Origin: Desulfobacterales bacterium
GTDB lineage: Bacteria > Desulfobacterota > Desulfobacteria > Desulfobacterales > JAEINQ01
Reading direction: 5' to 3'
Length of the DNA stretch: 61,686 nucleotides
NCBI GenBank assembly: GCA_016342285.1
Contig: JAEINQ010000042.1
Location: 1 to 61,686 of the forward strand
Shown: positions 34,789 to 44,647 of the stretch, in pieces
Layout of the letters: each line of letters opens with the position of its first letter
How positions within the stretch are numbered: the stretch's first letter is position 1
Made by a program: the position numbers and the translations under genes
Notes under the pieces: generated by a model
Databases searched by the model: none
What the model was told of the DNA's origin: nothing
The model's input: only the letters and a program-made list of their open reading frames with translations

Positions 34789-37467
34789 ATGAACACCAAC
34801 CCTCCTTTTTACCTGATTGACGGCAGCGCCTATATATACCGGGCCTACCATGCCATTCGAAGCCTGACCAATTCCAAGGGGTTGCCTACCAATGCGGCCT
34901 TTGGGTTTGCCCGAATGATCCTCAAACTCATGGAGGAGCGGTCGCCGGTTTACATGGCCATCTGTTTTGACGTCAAAGGGCCGACCTTTCGTCACCAACG
35001 CTATGCCGACTACAAGGCCAACCGCCCCCCCATGCCCGAAGACCTGGCCGTCCAGATTCCCTGGGTCAAAAAGATCGTTGAAGGCCTTCGAATCCCGGTG
35101 GTGGAGCAGTCCGGCTACGAGGCGGATGATCTGATCGGGACCCTGGCCCTTCAGGCCCAGGCAGCCGGCTTTTCCGTGGTGATGGTGACCGGAGACAAGG
35201 ATTTCCATCAGCTGGTTACCGACCGGGCGACGGTTTACGACCCCATGAAGGAGAAGGTCTTTGATATGGCGGAGATCCGGGAGATTTACGGGGTCGAACC
35301 GGCCCAGCTCATCGATGTCATGGGGCTTTCCGGTGACAGCGCGGACAATATCCCCGGTGTGCCGGGGATCGGTCCGAAAACCGCCCTGGACCTGATTCAT
35401 ACCTTCGGCAGCATGGATACCCTTTTCCAGCGGCTGGAAGAAATCCGGTCGCCCAAGCAGCGCGAAAAGCTTGCCGCCAACAAGGATCTGGCCCTGCTGA
35501 GCCGTGAACTGGTGACCATCGACACGGCCGCTCCGGCCGTCTTTGATGCAGAGGCCTTTAAATTACCAGCGCCGGACCGAAACGGGCTCGGCACGCTTTT
35601 CGGCGAACTGGAATTTAGACAGCTTCAGCGGGCGTTTCCCCCGGTCCAGGACTTGAGTGGCAAAAATTATCGGGCCGTCTTAAACCCGGGCGACCTGGAC
35701 GAACTGATCGGTCGGCTACGGGCGGCCCGGCGTTTTGCCCTGGACACGGAGACCACCGCCATCAATCCCATGCGGGCACGCCTGGTGGGGCTCTCCTTTG
35801 CCGTGGCCCCCCACGAGGCCTGGTATGTGCCCTGTGGCCACGACCCTTTGGTCGTGGCCGGCCAACTCCCCCTGGAAACGGTTATCGACCGGCTCAAGCC
35901 GGTCCTGGAAGACCCTGCCCTGGAAAAGATCGGCCAGAACATCAAGTATGACTGGATCGTCCTGGCCCGCCACGGGGTCTCCCTGGCTGGCGTCACCCGG
36001 GACACCATGCTGGCCTCTTACCTGATCAGTCCCGCCAAACGGGCCCATGGCCTGGATCAGATCGCCCTGGACTACCTGGACCACCAGACCATCAAATATC
36101 AAGACGTGACGGGCAAAGGGCGCGATGCCGTCACCTTTGACCAGGTCCCCATGGAAAAGGCCGTGCCCTATGCCTGTGAAGATGCGGACCTGACCCTTAT
36201 GGCCCATGACATTCTCATGCCCCTATTGGAGGAGCGGGGTCTCGATAATCTGTTTGCCTCCGTGGAGATGCCCCTGGTGCCGGTACTCATGGCCATGGAG
36301 ATGGCCGGCATCGCCGTGGACAGCGATCGCCTGAGGGCGCTGAGCAAGTCCTTTGAGGCACAACTGGAGACCATCGAAGCGCAGATCTACACCCTGGCCG
36401 GGGAGACCTTCAACATCAAGAGTTCCCAGCAGATGGGCCACATCCTTTTTGAAAAACTCGGCCTGCCCGTCCAGAAGAAGACCAAGAAGAAAACCGGTTA
36501 CTCCACGGATGTGGATGTGCTTACCGCCCTGGCCGACCAGCATGAACTACCCGCCCTGGTGCTTCGCCACCGCACCCTGGCCAAGCTCAAGTCCACCTAC
36601 ACCGATGCCCTTCTGGATCTGGTTCACCCGGACACCGGCCGGATCCATACGTCGTTTAACCAGACAGTGACCGCCACCGGTCGGCTGAGCAGTTCGGATC
36701 CCAATCTGCAGAACATACCGGTGCGTACCGAAGAGGGGCGCCAGATCCGTGGTGCCTTTGTCCCCCGGCCAGGCTGGATCCTGATGTCGGCGGACTACTC
36801 CCAGATCGAACTGCGCATTCTGGCCCATTGCTCCGAAGACCCCCTTTTCATGGACGCCTTTGAAAAGGGAGAAGATATTCATGCCCGGACGGCCGCCGAG
36901 GTTTTCGAGGTCTTCCCCTCCTTTGTGGATGCGGAACTCCGGCGCCAGGCCAAGGCCATCAACTTCGGCATCGTCTACGGCATGAGCGCCTTTGGACTGT
37001 CCCGGCAGCTCAACATCAGCCGAAAGATGGCCCAGACCTATATCGACCACTATTTTGCCCGGTATGCCGGGGTCAAGGCTTACATGGACCGGGCCATCGC
37101 CGATGCTGCCCGGCTCAAACAGACCAGCACCCTGCTGGGCCGCATCCGGCCCCTGCCCGACATCGACAGCACCAACCGAACGGTGCGCCAGTTTGCCGAG
37201 CGCATCGCCATCAACACCCCCATTCAGGGCACCGCCGCCGACCTGATCAAGCTGGCCATGATCCGTGTGGCCGAAGGACTTGCCCGGAACCACCTTCGCT
37301 CGGTCATGCTTTTGTCGGTGCACGATGAAATTCTCTTCGAGGTCCCGCCCGAAGAAGAGGACCGGGTCCGTCTCCTGGTAACCCAGGTCATGGAAGGGGT
37401 CTGGGATCTGAAGGTGCCGCTCAAGGTCAATATTGACACCGGGCCCACCTGGGCCGATGCCCATTGA
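34789..37467 (+). CDS. polA: DNA polymerase I
   Basis: 892 aa from the ATG at 34789 (start of FYLIDGSAYIYRAYH); an in-frame upstream start lies within the inverted repeat. 5'-3' exonuclease about 1-290 with EADDLIGT and GDSADNIPG; 3'-5' exonuclease from about 310 with the metal-binding Asp/Glu of LDTETT and a later YACEDAD, so proofreading looks intact; polymerase from about 500 with MSADYSQIELR, RRQAKAINFGIVYG and LLSVHDEI. Ordinary, full length. Confidence 0.97.
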   Translation: MNTNPPFYLIDGSAYIYRAYHAIRSLTNSKGLPTNAAFGFARMILKLMEERSPVYMAICFDVKGPTFRHQRYADYKANRPPMPEDLAVQIPWVKKIVEGLRIPVVEQSGYEADDLIGTLALQAQAAGFSVVMVTGDKDFHQLVTDRATVYDPMKEKVFDMAEIREIYGVEPAQLIDVMGLSGDSADNIPGVPGIGPKTALDLIHTFGSMDTLFQRLEEIRSPKQREKLAANKDLALLSRELVTIDTAAPAVFDAEAFKLPAPDRNGLGTLFGELEFRQLQRAFPPVQDLSGKNYRAVLNPGDLDELIGRLRAARRFALDTETTAINPMRARLVGLSFAVAPHEAWYVPCGHDPLVVAGQLPLETVIDRLKPVLEDPALEKIGQNIKYDWIVLARHGVSLAGVTRDTMLASYLISPAKRAHGLDQIALDYLDHQTIKYQDVTGKGRDAVTFDQVPMEKAVPYACEDADLTLMAHDILMPLLEERGLDNLFASVEMPLVPVLMAMEMAGIAVDSDRLRALSKSFEAQLETIEAQIYTLAGETFNIKSSQQMGHILFEKLGLPVQKKTKKKTGYSTDVDVLTALADQHELPALVLRHRTLAKLKSTYTDALLDLVHPDTGRIHTSFNQTVTATGRLSSSDPNLQNIPVRTEEGRQIRGAFVPRPGWILMSADYSQIELRILAHCSEDPLFMDAFEKGEDIHARTAAEVFEVFPSFVDAELRRQAKAINFGIVYGMSAFGLSRQLNISRKMAQTYIDHYFARYAGVKAYMDRAIADAARLKQTSTLLGRIRPLPDIDSTNRTVRQFAERIAINTPIQGTAADLIKLAMIRVAEGLARNHLRSVMLLSVHDEILFEVPPEEEDRVRLLVTQVMEGVWDLKVPLKVNIDTGPTWADAH

Positions 37468-37514
37468 TCTTGTGTTCGATATCCCCGCCGTCCCGCGAGC
37501 AGGGGAAAAGGCCA

Positions 37515-37555
37515 TTGACATTACAGGGAATCAAGATTAGATAATAACCATTATC
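37515..37555 (+). promoter_or_regulatory. promoter with Fur/PerR-type operator of perR-like gene
   Basis: TTGACA at 37515-37520, then a 17-nt spacer and TAGATAAT. A perfect palindrome GATAATAACCATTATC (37540-37555) overlaps the -10 region and resembles Fur/PerR boxes. It lies 33 bp before the regulator ATG, so autoregulation is likely. Confidence 0.65.
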
Positions 37556-37588
37556 CTTTGATTGCACCAGCGAGGTTTTTCACCGACC

Positions 37589-38032
37589 ATGGCCGAGTTC
37601 ACAGACCGTTACGATACCATTGTCCGCAGGCTTCGGGAGGCCGAACTCAAGCTGACCCCCCAGCGGCTTGCCATCACGAAGATCCTCGCCAAAAGCGAGG
37701 GGCATCCCAGTGTCGAGAGAATTTACCAACAGCTCCAGGATGCCTTTCCCACCATGAGCCTGGCGACGGTCTATCGAAACATCATGCTGATCAAATCCCT
37801 CGGGGAGGTTCTGGAACTGGGGTTTCCCGATGGCAGCAACCGATATGACGGAAACAAACCGTATCCGCACCCCCATGTGGTCTGCATTCGCTGCAAGACG
37901 ATCATCGATCCGGACCTGGCCAGTTTGCAGGACATGACAGCCGAGGTAGCCAAAGAGACCGGTTTTGAAATTCTGAATCATCGGCTCGATTTTTTCGGGG
38001 TTTGCCCGAATTGTCGCAAGCGGGCTGACTGA
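37589..38032 (+). CDS. Fur-family regulator, PerR-like
   Basis: 147 aa from the ATG at 37589; a TTG at 37562 is in frame but lies beside the operator. Winged helix about 15-85 with LTPQRLAI and SLATVYRN, then a dimer domain with HPHVVCIRCKTI and GVCPNCRK, i.e. two C-x2-C pairs for structural zinc. The His-rich PHPHV and upstream His/Asp set fits PerR or Fur. The closest support for PerR is the catalase 0.4 kb downstream and Per-type boxes before both genes. Confidence 0.88.
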   Translation: MAEFTDRYDTIVRRLREAELKLTPQRLAITKILAKSEGHPSVERIYQQLQDAFPTMSLATVYRNIMLIKSLGEVLELGFPDGSNRYDGNKPYPHPHVVCIRCKTIIDPDLASLQDMTAEVAKETGFEILNHRLDFFGVCPNCRKRAD

Positions 38033-38047
38033 AAAATTTTTAAATGC

Positions 38048-38063
38048 TAAATGATAACATTTA
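38048..38063 (+). promoter_or_regulatory. second Fur/PerR-type palindrome
   Basis: TAAATGATAACATTTA, perfect 6-bp arms about a 4-nt centre, 15 bp after the regulator stop. It could control the catalase 360 bp downstream or a short transcript between. Confidence 0.5.
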
Positions 38064-38425
38064 TTATATGAAACGCAGTATTTTTATAGCCGCATGGAAA
38101 GAGGGAAAATATCTTGCCATGAAAAGCTGGATGGGCATATATTTGTCGTTAAGCTGGGCGTCCAACACAATACCGCCGCGCCGTGCAAGGCCCGGACGCC
38201 ATCTGCCATCCCTGCTCCCATGTCCCATGGTTTGGACAGGCCCTTTCCTCCGGCCCTTATTGCAGAATCAGACCAAGTTGATTTCTTCCTGTCCCGGTAT
38301 GCCGAACCTGTTCCAGGGCCACGCGGGGGTTTTTTCGGAATCGAGGCTTTACCGACCCTAATTCATGCCCATCCACGAATTGCATTTCTTGTGGATGGAA
38401 ACTAATTCAACCTTAAGGAGGCAAT
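38064..38425. other. region between perR-like gene and catalase
   Basis: About 360 bp. Two overlapping plus-strand frames of about 100 codons are open but resemble nothing known and lack a good ribosome-binding site. A CCATCCAC / GTGGATGG hairpin (38367-38400, repeat D type) and TTAAGGAGG precede the catalase start. Probably an untranslated leader plus repeat. Confidence 0.45.
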
Positions 38426-39886
38426 ATGAGCGATGAAAAAAAACTGACCACATCGGCAGGGGCACCGGTTTCCGACAATCAAAACGTTATGACCGCAGGG
38501 CCACGTGGACCGATGCTGCTTCAGAGCGCTTGGTTCCTTGAGAAACTCGCTCACTTCGACCGTGAAGTGATACCCGAGCGCCGCATGCATGCAAAGGGTT
38601 CGGGTGCTTATGGCACCTTTACCGTCACCCATGACATCACCCCATACACCCGGGCAAAGATATTTTCAGAGGTCGGTAAGAAGACCGAGCTGTTCCTCCG
38701 TTTTTCCACGGTTGCCGGTGAACGAGGGGCGGCCGACGCTGAGCGCGACATCCGCGGTGTGGCAATGAAGTTTTATACCGAAGAGGGCAACTGGGATTTG
38801 GTGGGCAACAATACGCCGGTGTTTTTCTTGAAGGATCCCATCAAATTTCCCGATCTCAACCACGCGGTGAAAAGAGATCCAAAAACCAACATGCGCAGTG
38901 CCCGCAACAACTGGGACTTTTGGACCTCACTGCCGGAATCGCTGCACCAGGTCACCATTACCATGAGCGAACGCGGCATCCCCTTATCATACAGGCATAT
39001 GAACGCTTATGGCAGTCACACATTCAGCTTGATTAACGCGAGGAATGAACGATTCTGGGTTAAGTTTCATTTTAAGACCCAGCAGGGAATTAAAAATATC
39101 ACCGATGCACAAGCCGAAGCAATTGTTGCAAAGGATCGGGAGAGCAACCAGCGTGATCTTTTTGAAAGCATCGAGAACGGAAATTTTCCGAAATGGGATA
39201 TGAAAATTCAGGTGGTCCCGGAAAAAGAGGCTTCTAACTTTCCGTTTAACCCGTTCGATCTGACCAAAGTTTGGCCGCACGGGGATTATCCGCTCATGGA
39301 TGTGGGTGTTCTCGAGTTAAATAAAAATCCTGAAAACTATTTTGCGGAGGTCGAACAAGCTGCATTTAATCCGACCAATATTGTCCCGGGAATTGGTTTC
39401 TCCCCTGATAAAATGTTGCAGGGCCGACTTTTTTCCTACGGTGACGCCCAACGTTACCGTTTGGGTGTCAATCATCACCTGATTCCGGTTAACCAGGCCC
39501 GTTGTCCTGTTCATGGCTATTCCCGTGATGGTGCCATGCGGGTAGATGGCAACTACGGCGGCACGCTTGGTTATGAGCCGAACAGCTATGGTGAGTGGCA
39601 GGAGCAGCCTGATTTCAGTGAACCGCCGCTTAGCCTTGAAGGCTCAGCGGATTACTGGAACCATCGAGAAGACAGTGACGACTATTACTCTCAGCCGGGC
39701 AATCTGTTCCGTATGATGAGCACCGAGCAGCAAAAGGCACTCTTCGAAAATACGGCCAGGGCCATGGGCGACGCCCCCCAAAAGATCAAAATCCGCCACA
39801 TCAGCAACTGCATGAAAGCAGATCCTGCTTATGGTGAGGGGGTTGCCAATGCGTTGGGTATTTTGATGCGTGATGTGGCCGAATAG
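38426..39886 (+). CDS. katA: monofunctional haem catalase
   Basis: 486 aa, the small-subunit (clade 3) length. Breaks hydrogen peroxide into water and oxygen. Distal His in [10 protein letters not shown], distal Asn in [12 protein letters not shown], proximal haem Tyr in [14 protein letters not shown]. No signal peptide, so cytoplasmic. TTAAGGAGG sits ideally before the ATG. Less GC-rich than its neighbours, which hints at later acquisition. With the PerR-like gene it forms an oxygen-defence pair in a presumed anaerobe. Confidence 0.96.
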   Translation: MSDEKKLTTSAGAPVSDNQNVMTAGPRGPMLLQSAWFLEKLAHFDREVIPERRMHAKGSGAYGTFTVTHDITPYTRAKIFSEVGKKTELFLRFSTVAGERGAADAERDIRGVAMKFYTEEGNWDLVGNNTPVFFLKDPIKFPDLNHAVKRDPKTNMRSARNNWDFWTSLPESLHQVTITMSERGIPLSYRHMNAYGSHTFSLINARNERFWVKFHFKTQQGIKNITDAQAEAIVAKDRESNQRDLFESIENGNFPKWDMKIQVVPEKEASNFPFNPFDLTKVWPHGDYPLMDVGVLELNKNPENYFAEVEQAAFNPTNIVPGIGFSPDKMLQGRLFSYGDAQRYRLGVNHHLIPVNQARCPVHGYSRDGAMRVDGNYGGTLGYEPNSYGEWQEQPDFSEPPLSLEGSADYWNHREDSDDYYSQPGNLFRMMSTEQQKALFENTARAMGDAPQKIKIRHISNCMKADPAYGEGVANALGILMRDVAE

Positions 39887-39933
39887 ATAGAGCCCATCCA
39901 CGGATTGCTTTTTGGGTGCATGTACTAAAGAAA

Positions 39934-39965
39934 GCGGGGTCTGCCCAGTGGACCCCGTTTTTTTT
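39934..39965 (+). terminator. intrinsic terminator after catalase
   Basis: CGGGGTC / GACCCCG stem closing a TGCCCAGTG-type loop, followed by eight T. 48 bp after the catalase stop. Confidence 0.85.
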
Positions 39966-40047
39966 ATGTTCACTCTGGAAACTGGCCGTTGGATATTGAT
40001 CATTGGGAAAACAAGGACTGAAGAAGGGGTAAAGCCGCGGCCGGGGG

Positions 40048-40308
40048 TCAGGCGTGAATGTCGATGATTCGGCCCACGGTGTCTGTGGCCAGGGCCGCAG
40101 GCGCGCCCGTTGCACTGTAAACATTGCCGAAATCAGTTTTGGGGGCTGTATAGGCGTAGGCGCGGCGGTGGATGTAGGGGGTGGCCCGGGTGGTGAAAAG
40201 GGCTTTGTCTCGGGTTTTGACAGCGTGTACCGGTTCCGGTCCGCGCGGTATGATGATGTCATACCCCGTCCGATAAGGCACCAGACTGGTTTGAGTCGAT
40301 GTTACCAT
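40048..40308 (-). CDS. small hypothetical protein
   Basis: 86 aa, clean frame with normal GC-rich codon use, central YIHRRAYAYTAP and end GRIIDIHA. No membrane segment, signal or known domain, and no clear ribosome-binding site. It lies on the same strand as the HD-GYP and flagellin genes but 390 bp away across a repeat. Confidence 0.5.
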   Translation of the reverse strand: MVTSTQTSLVPYRTGYDIIIPRGPEPVHAVKTRDKALFTTRATPYIHRRAYAYTAPKTDFGNVYSATGAPAALATDTVGRIIDIHA

Positions 40309-40584
40309 GGCTACAGGGGTGGCTCATTGTTGGGTCGAACGGTTCGGCCTTCGTGGATGGTCAGTCCCGTGGCCCGGATCCAGCTTTCCATTAGATCAAT
40401 CGTCAAGAATCAACGTTAGATATATATTGTCCGGAAACGTTTTCGTCAAGAATGAATTTTGATGTCCCCTTCATGCTCGGCATTGGCAACGCGCCAAAGC
40501 CACCATCGGTCCACGGGCATCGACTTGCCGGGTATTCTTTTTTGGGATTGCCGATCTTGCCGCACCTACCGTGTCAGATGCTTT

Positions 40585-40660
40585 CCCGCATAAAGGACGA
40601 TTGCGGAAAAACATCTTCCTTGGTTCCGCGGCAATCTCGACAATGGCTCAGCTTGGGTTT
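40585..40660 (+). repeat. dispersed repeat B, copy 2
   Basis: Matches 15537-15615 in the same orientation. It lies in the roughly 390 bp gene-free stretch 40309-40695, 25 kb from copy 1. Confidence 0.7.
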
Positions 40661-40695
40661 TTCTTCACCATGGCCACGTCGTTGACGGGGTCGGT

Positions 40696-41721
40696 TTAAT
40701 CCAGGGAGAACCGATTGTCGGAAAACAGCTCCTGGCAGGCCGATACGGCCTCGGGGTCGTAGAGGATACCGCTGTTGGTTTCGAGTTCCTCCATGGCTTT
40801 ATCCAGACCGCGGGCCGGCCGGTAGGGCCGGTGGGTGGCGATGGTTTCAAAGACGTCGGCCACCGAAAGAATCCGTGTCTCCTTCAAAATCGCCTCTCCC
40901 CGGAGGCCTTGGGGATATCCCGAGCCGTCCAGGCGCTCATGGTGCTGAAGGACGATTTCGGCCACGGGCCAGGGAAAAGCGATGTCTTTGAGAATGTTGT
41001 ATCCGACTTTGGGATGAAGCTGGATGATGCCGTATTCCAGTTCGTTTAGCTTGCCCGGTTTGCAGAGAATCTCCGCGGGAACGCCGATCTTGCCGATGTC
41101 GTGGATGGCGCCGGCCAGTCGCAGGCCGTGGATGCGGTCGGGGCTGAGGCCGATTTTTTCAGCGATGGCAGCGGCCAGTTTGGCCACCCGGCGCTGATGT
41201 CCGGCGGTATAAGGGTCCCGGATTTCAACGGCCCGGGACATGGCCTGGACGAATCCGTCCATGGCCAGCCGGTATTTTTCCAGGTTATGCTTGAGATCGG
41301 TAAGGGCGCGGTTCCGGGATGCCAGGGTGCCCCTCTCGCCGAGCACGCGCTTGAGTCTGGCGATAAATTCCTTAAGCCGGACCGGTTTCTTGAGAAAGTC
41401 GCTGGCCCCTTTGGCCACGATTTCCTCGTAGGTAAAATCCTTGACATGCCCGGTCATGACGATGACGTTGGCATTGCTGCAGGCCTTGATCCGCCGGCCC
41501 AGTTCAATGCCGCTCATTTCAGGCATGTGAATATCGGTGACCACTACGTCAACAGGGATTCTTGATATGATATCAAGGGCATCGCGGGCGCTGGTTGCCG
41601 TAGAACAGGTCATTCCGGCGCGCTCAATGGCTGTTGAGAGCAGTTCGATGATGTCTTTTTCGTCGTCCACTACCAGAATATGCGGGGGAGCGATATCGAT
41701 GATGGGGGCCGAGGCTGGCAT
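40696..41721 (-). CDS. response regulator with HD-GYP domain (c-di-GMP phosphodiesterase)
   Basis: 341 aa. Receiver about 13-130 with acceptor Asp63 in VTDIHMPEMSG; a short coiled linker; HD-GYP domain about 150-335 with AGAIHDIGKIGVP and HHERLDGSGYP. Expected to hydrolyse c-di-GMP when phosphorylated. AAAGGAA precedes the ATG. It follows the flagellin gene on the same strand beyond a terminator. With the receiver-GGDEF protein at 12058-12960 the window holds both synthesis and breakdown of c-di-GMP. Confidence 0.93.
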   Translation of the reverse strand: MPASAPIIDIAPPHILVVDDEKDIIELLSTAIERAGMTCSTATSARDALDIISRIPVDVVVTDIHMPEMSGIELGRRIKACSNANVIVMTGHVKDFTYEEIVAKGASDFLKKPVRLKEFIARLKRVLGERGTLASRNRALTDLKHNLEKYRLAMDGFVQAMSRAVEIRDPYTAGHQRRVAKLAAAIAEKIGLSPDRIHGLRLAGAIHDIGKIGVPAEILCKPGKLNELEYGIIQLHPKVGYNILKDIAFPWPVAEIVLQHHERLDGSGYPQGLRGEAILKETRILSVADVFETIATHRPYRPARGLDKAMEELETNSGILYDPEAVSACQELFSDNRFSLD

Positions 41722-41786
41722 GTGATGGCGTTCCTTTGGTTGGGAAGGGGTTTTTCATCAGTATGGGAAAAAAACGGGAGGGTGTC

Positions 41787-41836
41787 AAAAAGAAAAGGCC
41801 GCATACAGCCGGATTGCAGGGCTGCCGCATGCGGCC
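41787..41836 (-). terminator. intrinsic terminator of flagellin gene
   Basis: On the minus strand GGCCGCAT...ATGCGGCC (41829-41836 and 41797-41804) with further GGCTG/CAGCC pairing, followed by TTTTCTTTTT. Begins about 45 bp after the flagellin stop. Confidence 0.8.
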
Positions 41837-41882
41837 ATGCGATTCGTCGTCATGTCCACGCCGAAATGGTTCTTGCCTTGGG

Positions 41883-42725
41883 TTAGAATAGTTTCAAGAC
41901 CGACTGGGCAGCCTGGGAGGCCATGCTCAGGGAACTGGTTCCCAGTTGTTGGCGGGTCTGCAACATCAGCATGCTGGCGCTCTCTTCGTTCATATCGGCA
42001 TTGACCAGATTGGCAGCCCCTTCCTGCAGGGTGTCGATCATTTTCTGGGTGAAGTCTTCACGGGTGGTAATGGCGCTCAGGGCGTTGGACATCTCCTTGG
42101 AGCGGGACCTGAGGGTCGATCGGGCCGCATCCAGGTCGGCGATGGCTCCGGTGATATCCGCATCGGAGACCCATACATTGGCGCCGGAATCAACGCCCAG
42201 TCCGGTGGTGGTACCGTCAAATCCGATGACTTCCAGGCTCGAGTCTCCCGAGGATTCGGAAAATTCCACCACCAGGGTCGACGATTCGAGAAAGTTGATC
42301 CCCTTGTAGCCCGAATCCTGAGCCAGTTCGTCGATCTGGGAACGGAGGACTTCGAACTGGACCAGCAGGGCACTGCGGTCTTTGTAGTCCTGGGCCGAGG
42401 TGTTGGTGGTGGAGTCAATGGCCAGGGCGGACTGGGCGGTCGATTTGGCCGCGGCAATCAGGGTTTCGATGGCCTCAATCCCGTTATTGGAGGCCTTGAT
42501 GGACTGAATGGCCTCTCCCATCTCGTCTTTCCGTTGGGACAGATCGCTGGCACGCTGGGTGTGTCCCTGAGCGGCAAAATAGGCGATGGGGTCATCTAAG
42601 GCCGACTGGACCTTGAACCCGGAACTCAGACGGCTGGCGGTCCGGTCCATAAGTTTGCTGGTGTTTTGCAGGCTGAACAGGTTTTGCCGCATTCCCGAAG
42701 TTAAAACGACGTCTTGCATGGCCAT
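41883..42725 (-). CDS. flagellin
   Basis: 280 aa from the ATG at 42725, with AAGGAGG upstream; a longer frame to 42827 has no such site and would include the sigma-54 promoter. The N-terminal D0/D1 helices (LQNTSKLMDRTASRLSSGFKVQSALDDP) and C-terminal D1/D0 helices (LQTRQQLGTSSLSMASQAAQSVLKLF) frame a short variable region. Exported filament subunit. It is an atypical flagellin, since the usual N-terminal start is changed to MAMQDVVLTSGMRQN. Expressed from a sigma-54 promoter and closed by a terminator. Confidence 0.93.
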   Translation of the reverse strand: MAMQDVVLTSGMRQNLFSLQNTSKLMDRTASRLSSGFKVQSALDDPIAYFAAQGHTQRASDLSQRKDEMGEAIQSIKASNNGIEAIETLIAAAKSTAQSALAIDSTTNTSAQDYKDRSALLVQFEVLRSQIDELAQDSGYKGINFLESSTLVVEFSESSGDSSLEVIGFDGTTTGLGVDSGANVWVSDADITGAIADLDAARSTLRSRSKEMSNALSAITTREDFTQKMIDTLQEGAANLVNADMNEESASMLMLQTRQQLGTSSLSMASQAAQSVLKLF

Positions 42726-42786
42726 GTGAATCCTCCTTGTCCGCCTTGGGGCGGATCGATAATAGGCGATTTTGGTATAGAGCATA

Positions 42787-42802
42787 TGCAAAGGCCGTGC
42801 CA
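42787..42802 (-). promoter_or_regulatory. sigma-54 promoter of flagellin gene
   Basis: On the minus strand TGGCACGGCCTTTGCA is an exact match to TGGCACG-N4-TTGCA, with GG and GC at the key -24/-12 positions. It lies 62 bp upstream of the flagellin ATG, so an activator (FlrC/FleQ type) outside the window is implied. Confidence 0.9.
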
Positions 42803-42983
42803 CCACTTCCGAGCGCTTTTGTCCCAAAATGATTTCTTTTTAATTCGAGCTTTTGCGTTAATTTAAGGAAACATCCGGCCTGGAGCCATTGTCTAAAATC
42901 TGCCGCTTTGCGTTTGTCTTCGAGAAAAAACCGCCGGTTTGTTGACGCCCCTGTCGGCCCTTCCTCGATCCATTTTTTGGTGC

Positions 42984-43011
42984 TTGACAGGGGTCGAATC
43001 GGTGTTACTAT
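42984..43011 (+). promoter_or_regulatory. sigma-70-type promoter of protease gene
   Basis: TTGACA (42984-42989), 16-nt spacer, TACTAT (43006-43011). Leads to a roughly 145 nt leader before the protease ATG. Confidence 0.55.
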
Positions 43012-43161
43012 TCAGAAAGTCGCAACTGTCTGATTTGACAAGATGATAAAGAAATATAACCGAGTGAGAAATTAACGCCCAGGGGTCGTGGCCGGCGGTT
43101 TCAAATTGACGTCACGACCCGGCTGCCAGAGAAGCGATTGAGAAGGAGGAGGAAACCGCAT

Positions 43162-44598
43162 ATGAACACACCGCGTGTCAAGGGAACGCTTTTTGTATGT
43201 TTGCCCGTACTGGGGATGATGGCCCTGATACTTGTGGCTTGGGCGCCGGGGGTGGTGGCGGCACCGGTCAAAATGGTGCCGGAGAGCTTTACCCAACTCG
43301 CCGAGCAGGTCAGCCCATCGGTGGTCAATATCCGTACGGTCAAGACGACCAAGGTGGCTGAGCCGGGTTTTCGGCGTTTCAATCGCAGCCCGGGGGGAAA
43401 AGAGGACCCGTTCCACGATTTTTTCGAACGTTTTTTCGGCGATGAACTGCCTCGCAACTTCAAGCAGCAGGGCCTCGGTTCCGGTTTCATTATCGATTCC
43501 GAAGGCTATATCGTGACCAACAACCATGTGGTGGAGGACGCTGACCAGATCAAGGTCCGGCTGAAAAACGACAAGGATTTCGATGCAGAGGTCGTCGGAC
43601 GGGATCCCAACACGGACCTGGCCTTGATCAAGATCAAAGGGGCCAAAGACTTGTTGGCCGTTCCTTTAGGCGATTCAGACCGGCTCAAGGTGGGCCAGTG
43701 GGTCATGGCCATCGGCAGCCCCTTCGGCCTCGAGCAGACGGTGACCGCCGGTATCGTCAGTGCCAAGGGCCGGGTCATCGGTGCCGGGCCCTACGATGAT
43801 TTTATTCAGACCGATGCCTCCATCAACCCCGGCAACAGCGGCGGGCCTTTGGTGAATATGGATGGAGAGGTGATCGGCATCAACACGGCCATCATCTCCA
43901 GCGGCCAGGGGATCGGATTTGCGGTGCCGGTGAATCTGGCCAAGGGCGTCATCGAGCAACTCAAGGATCGGGGCGAGGTGACGCGGGGTTGGATCGGCGT
44001 GGCCATTCAAGAAATGAACGGCGAGATGGCCGAATACTATGGTCTCGGAGATAGCAAAGGCGTGCTGGTTGCCGACGTTTTCGAAGGCGATCCGGCCGAC
44101 AAGGCCGGCATTTTGCCCAAGGATGTCATCTTGACGGTAAACGGCAAAAAGATCGAGACCGGCCGGCAACTGACCGGCATGATTGCCGATGTCCGCGTCG
44201 GCGACAAAGCCGAGATACGGGTGCTGCGCGACGGAAAGACAAAGACGTTTTCGGTTAAAGTCGCCAAGCGTGAAGATGAACCCATCGCCTCCCATCGACC
44301 GAAACGGGTCACTGAGGACGAACTCGGGCTGGAGGTGGCGACCCTGGACGAGGAGATGGCCAGGCAGTCCAAAATGGATGAGGCTGGCGGCGTGATCGTT
44401 GTCCGGGTTGAGCGCGGCAGCCCGGCGGACAAGGCCGGTGTGATGCGCGGGGACGTCATTCGGGAGATCAACCACCAGGAGGTCCGTTCAACGGCCGATT
44501 ACGAGAAGGCGATTTCCGGGACCGGCGAGCAAGAAGACGTGAAAATGTTTATTTTTCGCCGCGGCGCCGGTTTCATGGTGCTCAAGATTACCCGATAA
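43162..44598 (+). CDS. periplasmic serine protease, Do/DegP family
   Basis: 478 aa from the ATG at 43162, with AAGGAGGAGG upstream. Signal peptide to about residue 33 (GVVAA). Trypsin-like domain with catalytic His in VTNNHVV, Asp in NTDLALI and Ser in GNSGGPL; then two PDZ domains (about 270-360 and 385-475) with DKAGILPKDVI and DKAGVMRGDVI. Degrades or refolds damaged envelope proteins. Full length for the DegP/DegQ group. Which of degP or degQ it should be called is not decided here. Confidence 0.95.
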   Translation: MNTPRVKGTLFVCLPVLGMMALILVAWAPGVVAAPVKMVPESFTQLAEQVSPSVVNIRTVKTTKVAEPGFRRFNRSPGGKEDPFHDFFERFFGDELPRNFKQQGLGSGFIIDSEGYIVTNNHVVEDADQIKVRLKNDKDFDAEVVGRDPNTDLALIKIKGAKDLLAVPLGDSDRLKVGQWVMAIGSPFGLEQTVTAGIVSAKGRVIGAGPYDDFIQTDASINPGNSGGPLVNMDGEVIGINTAIISSGQGIGFAVPVNLAKGVIEQLKDRGEVTRGWIGVAIQEMNGEMAEYYGLGDSKGVLVADVFEGDPADKAGILPKDVILTVNGKKIETGRQLTGMIADVRVGDKAEIRVLRDGKTKTFSVKVAKREDEPIASHRPKRVTEDELGLEVATLDEEMARQSKMDEAGGVIVVRVERGSPADKAGVMRGDVIREINHQEVRSTADYEKAISGTGEQEDVKMFIFRRGAGFMVLKITR

Positions 44599-44647
44599 AT
44601 TTGCTGCGCAAATTTATGAAGCGCGGCTTCGCCGCTTGAATAAAAAA

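Noticed and set aside
38044..38405. A 105-codon frame between the regulator and catalase
   Set aside because: No ribosome-binding site or known motif, overlaps an operator and a repeat, and a second frame is equally open.
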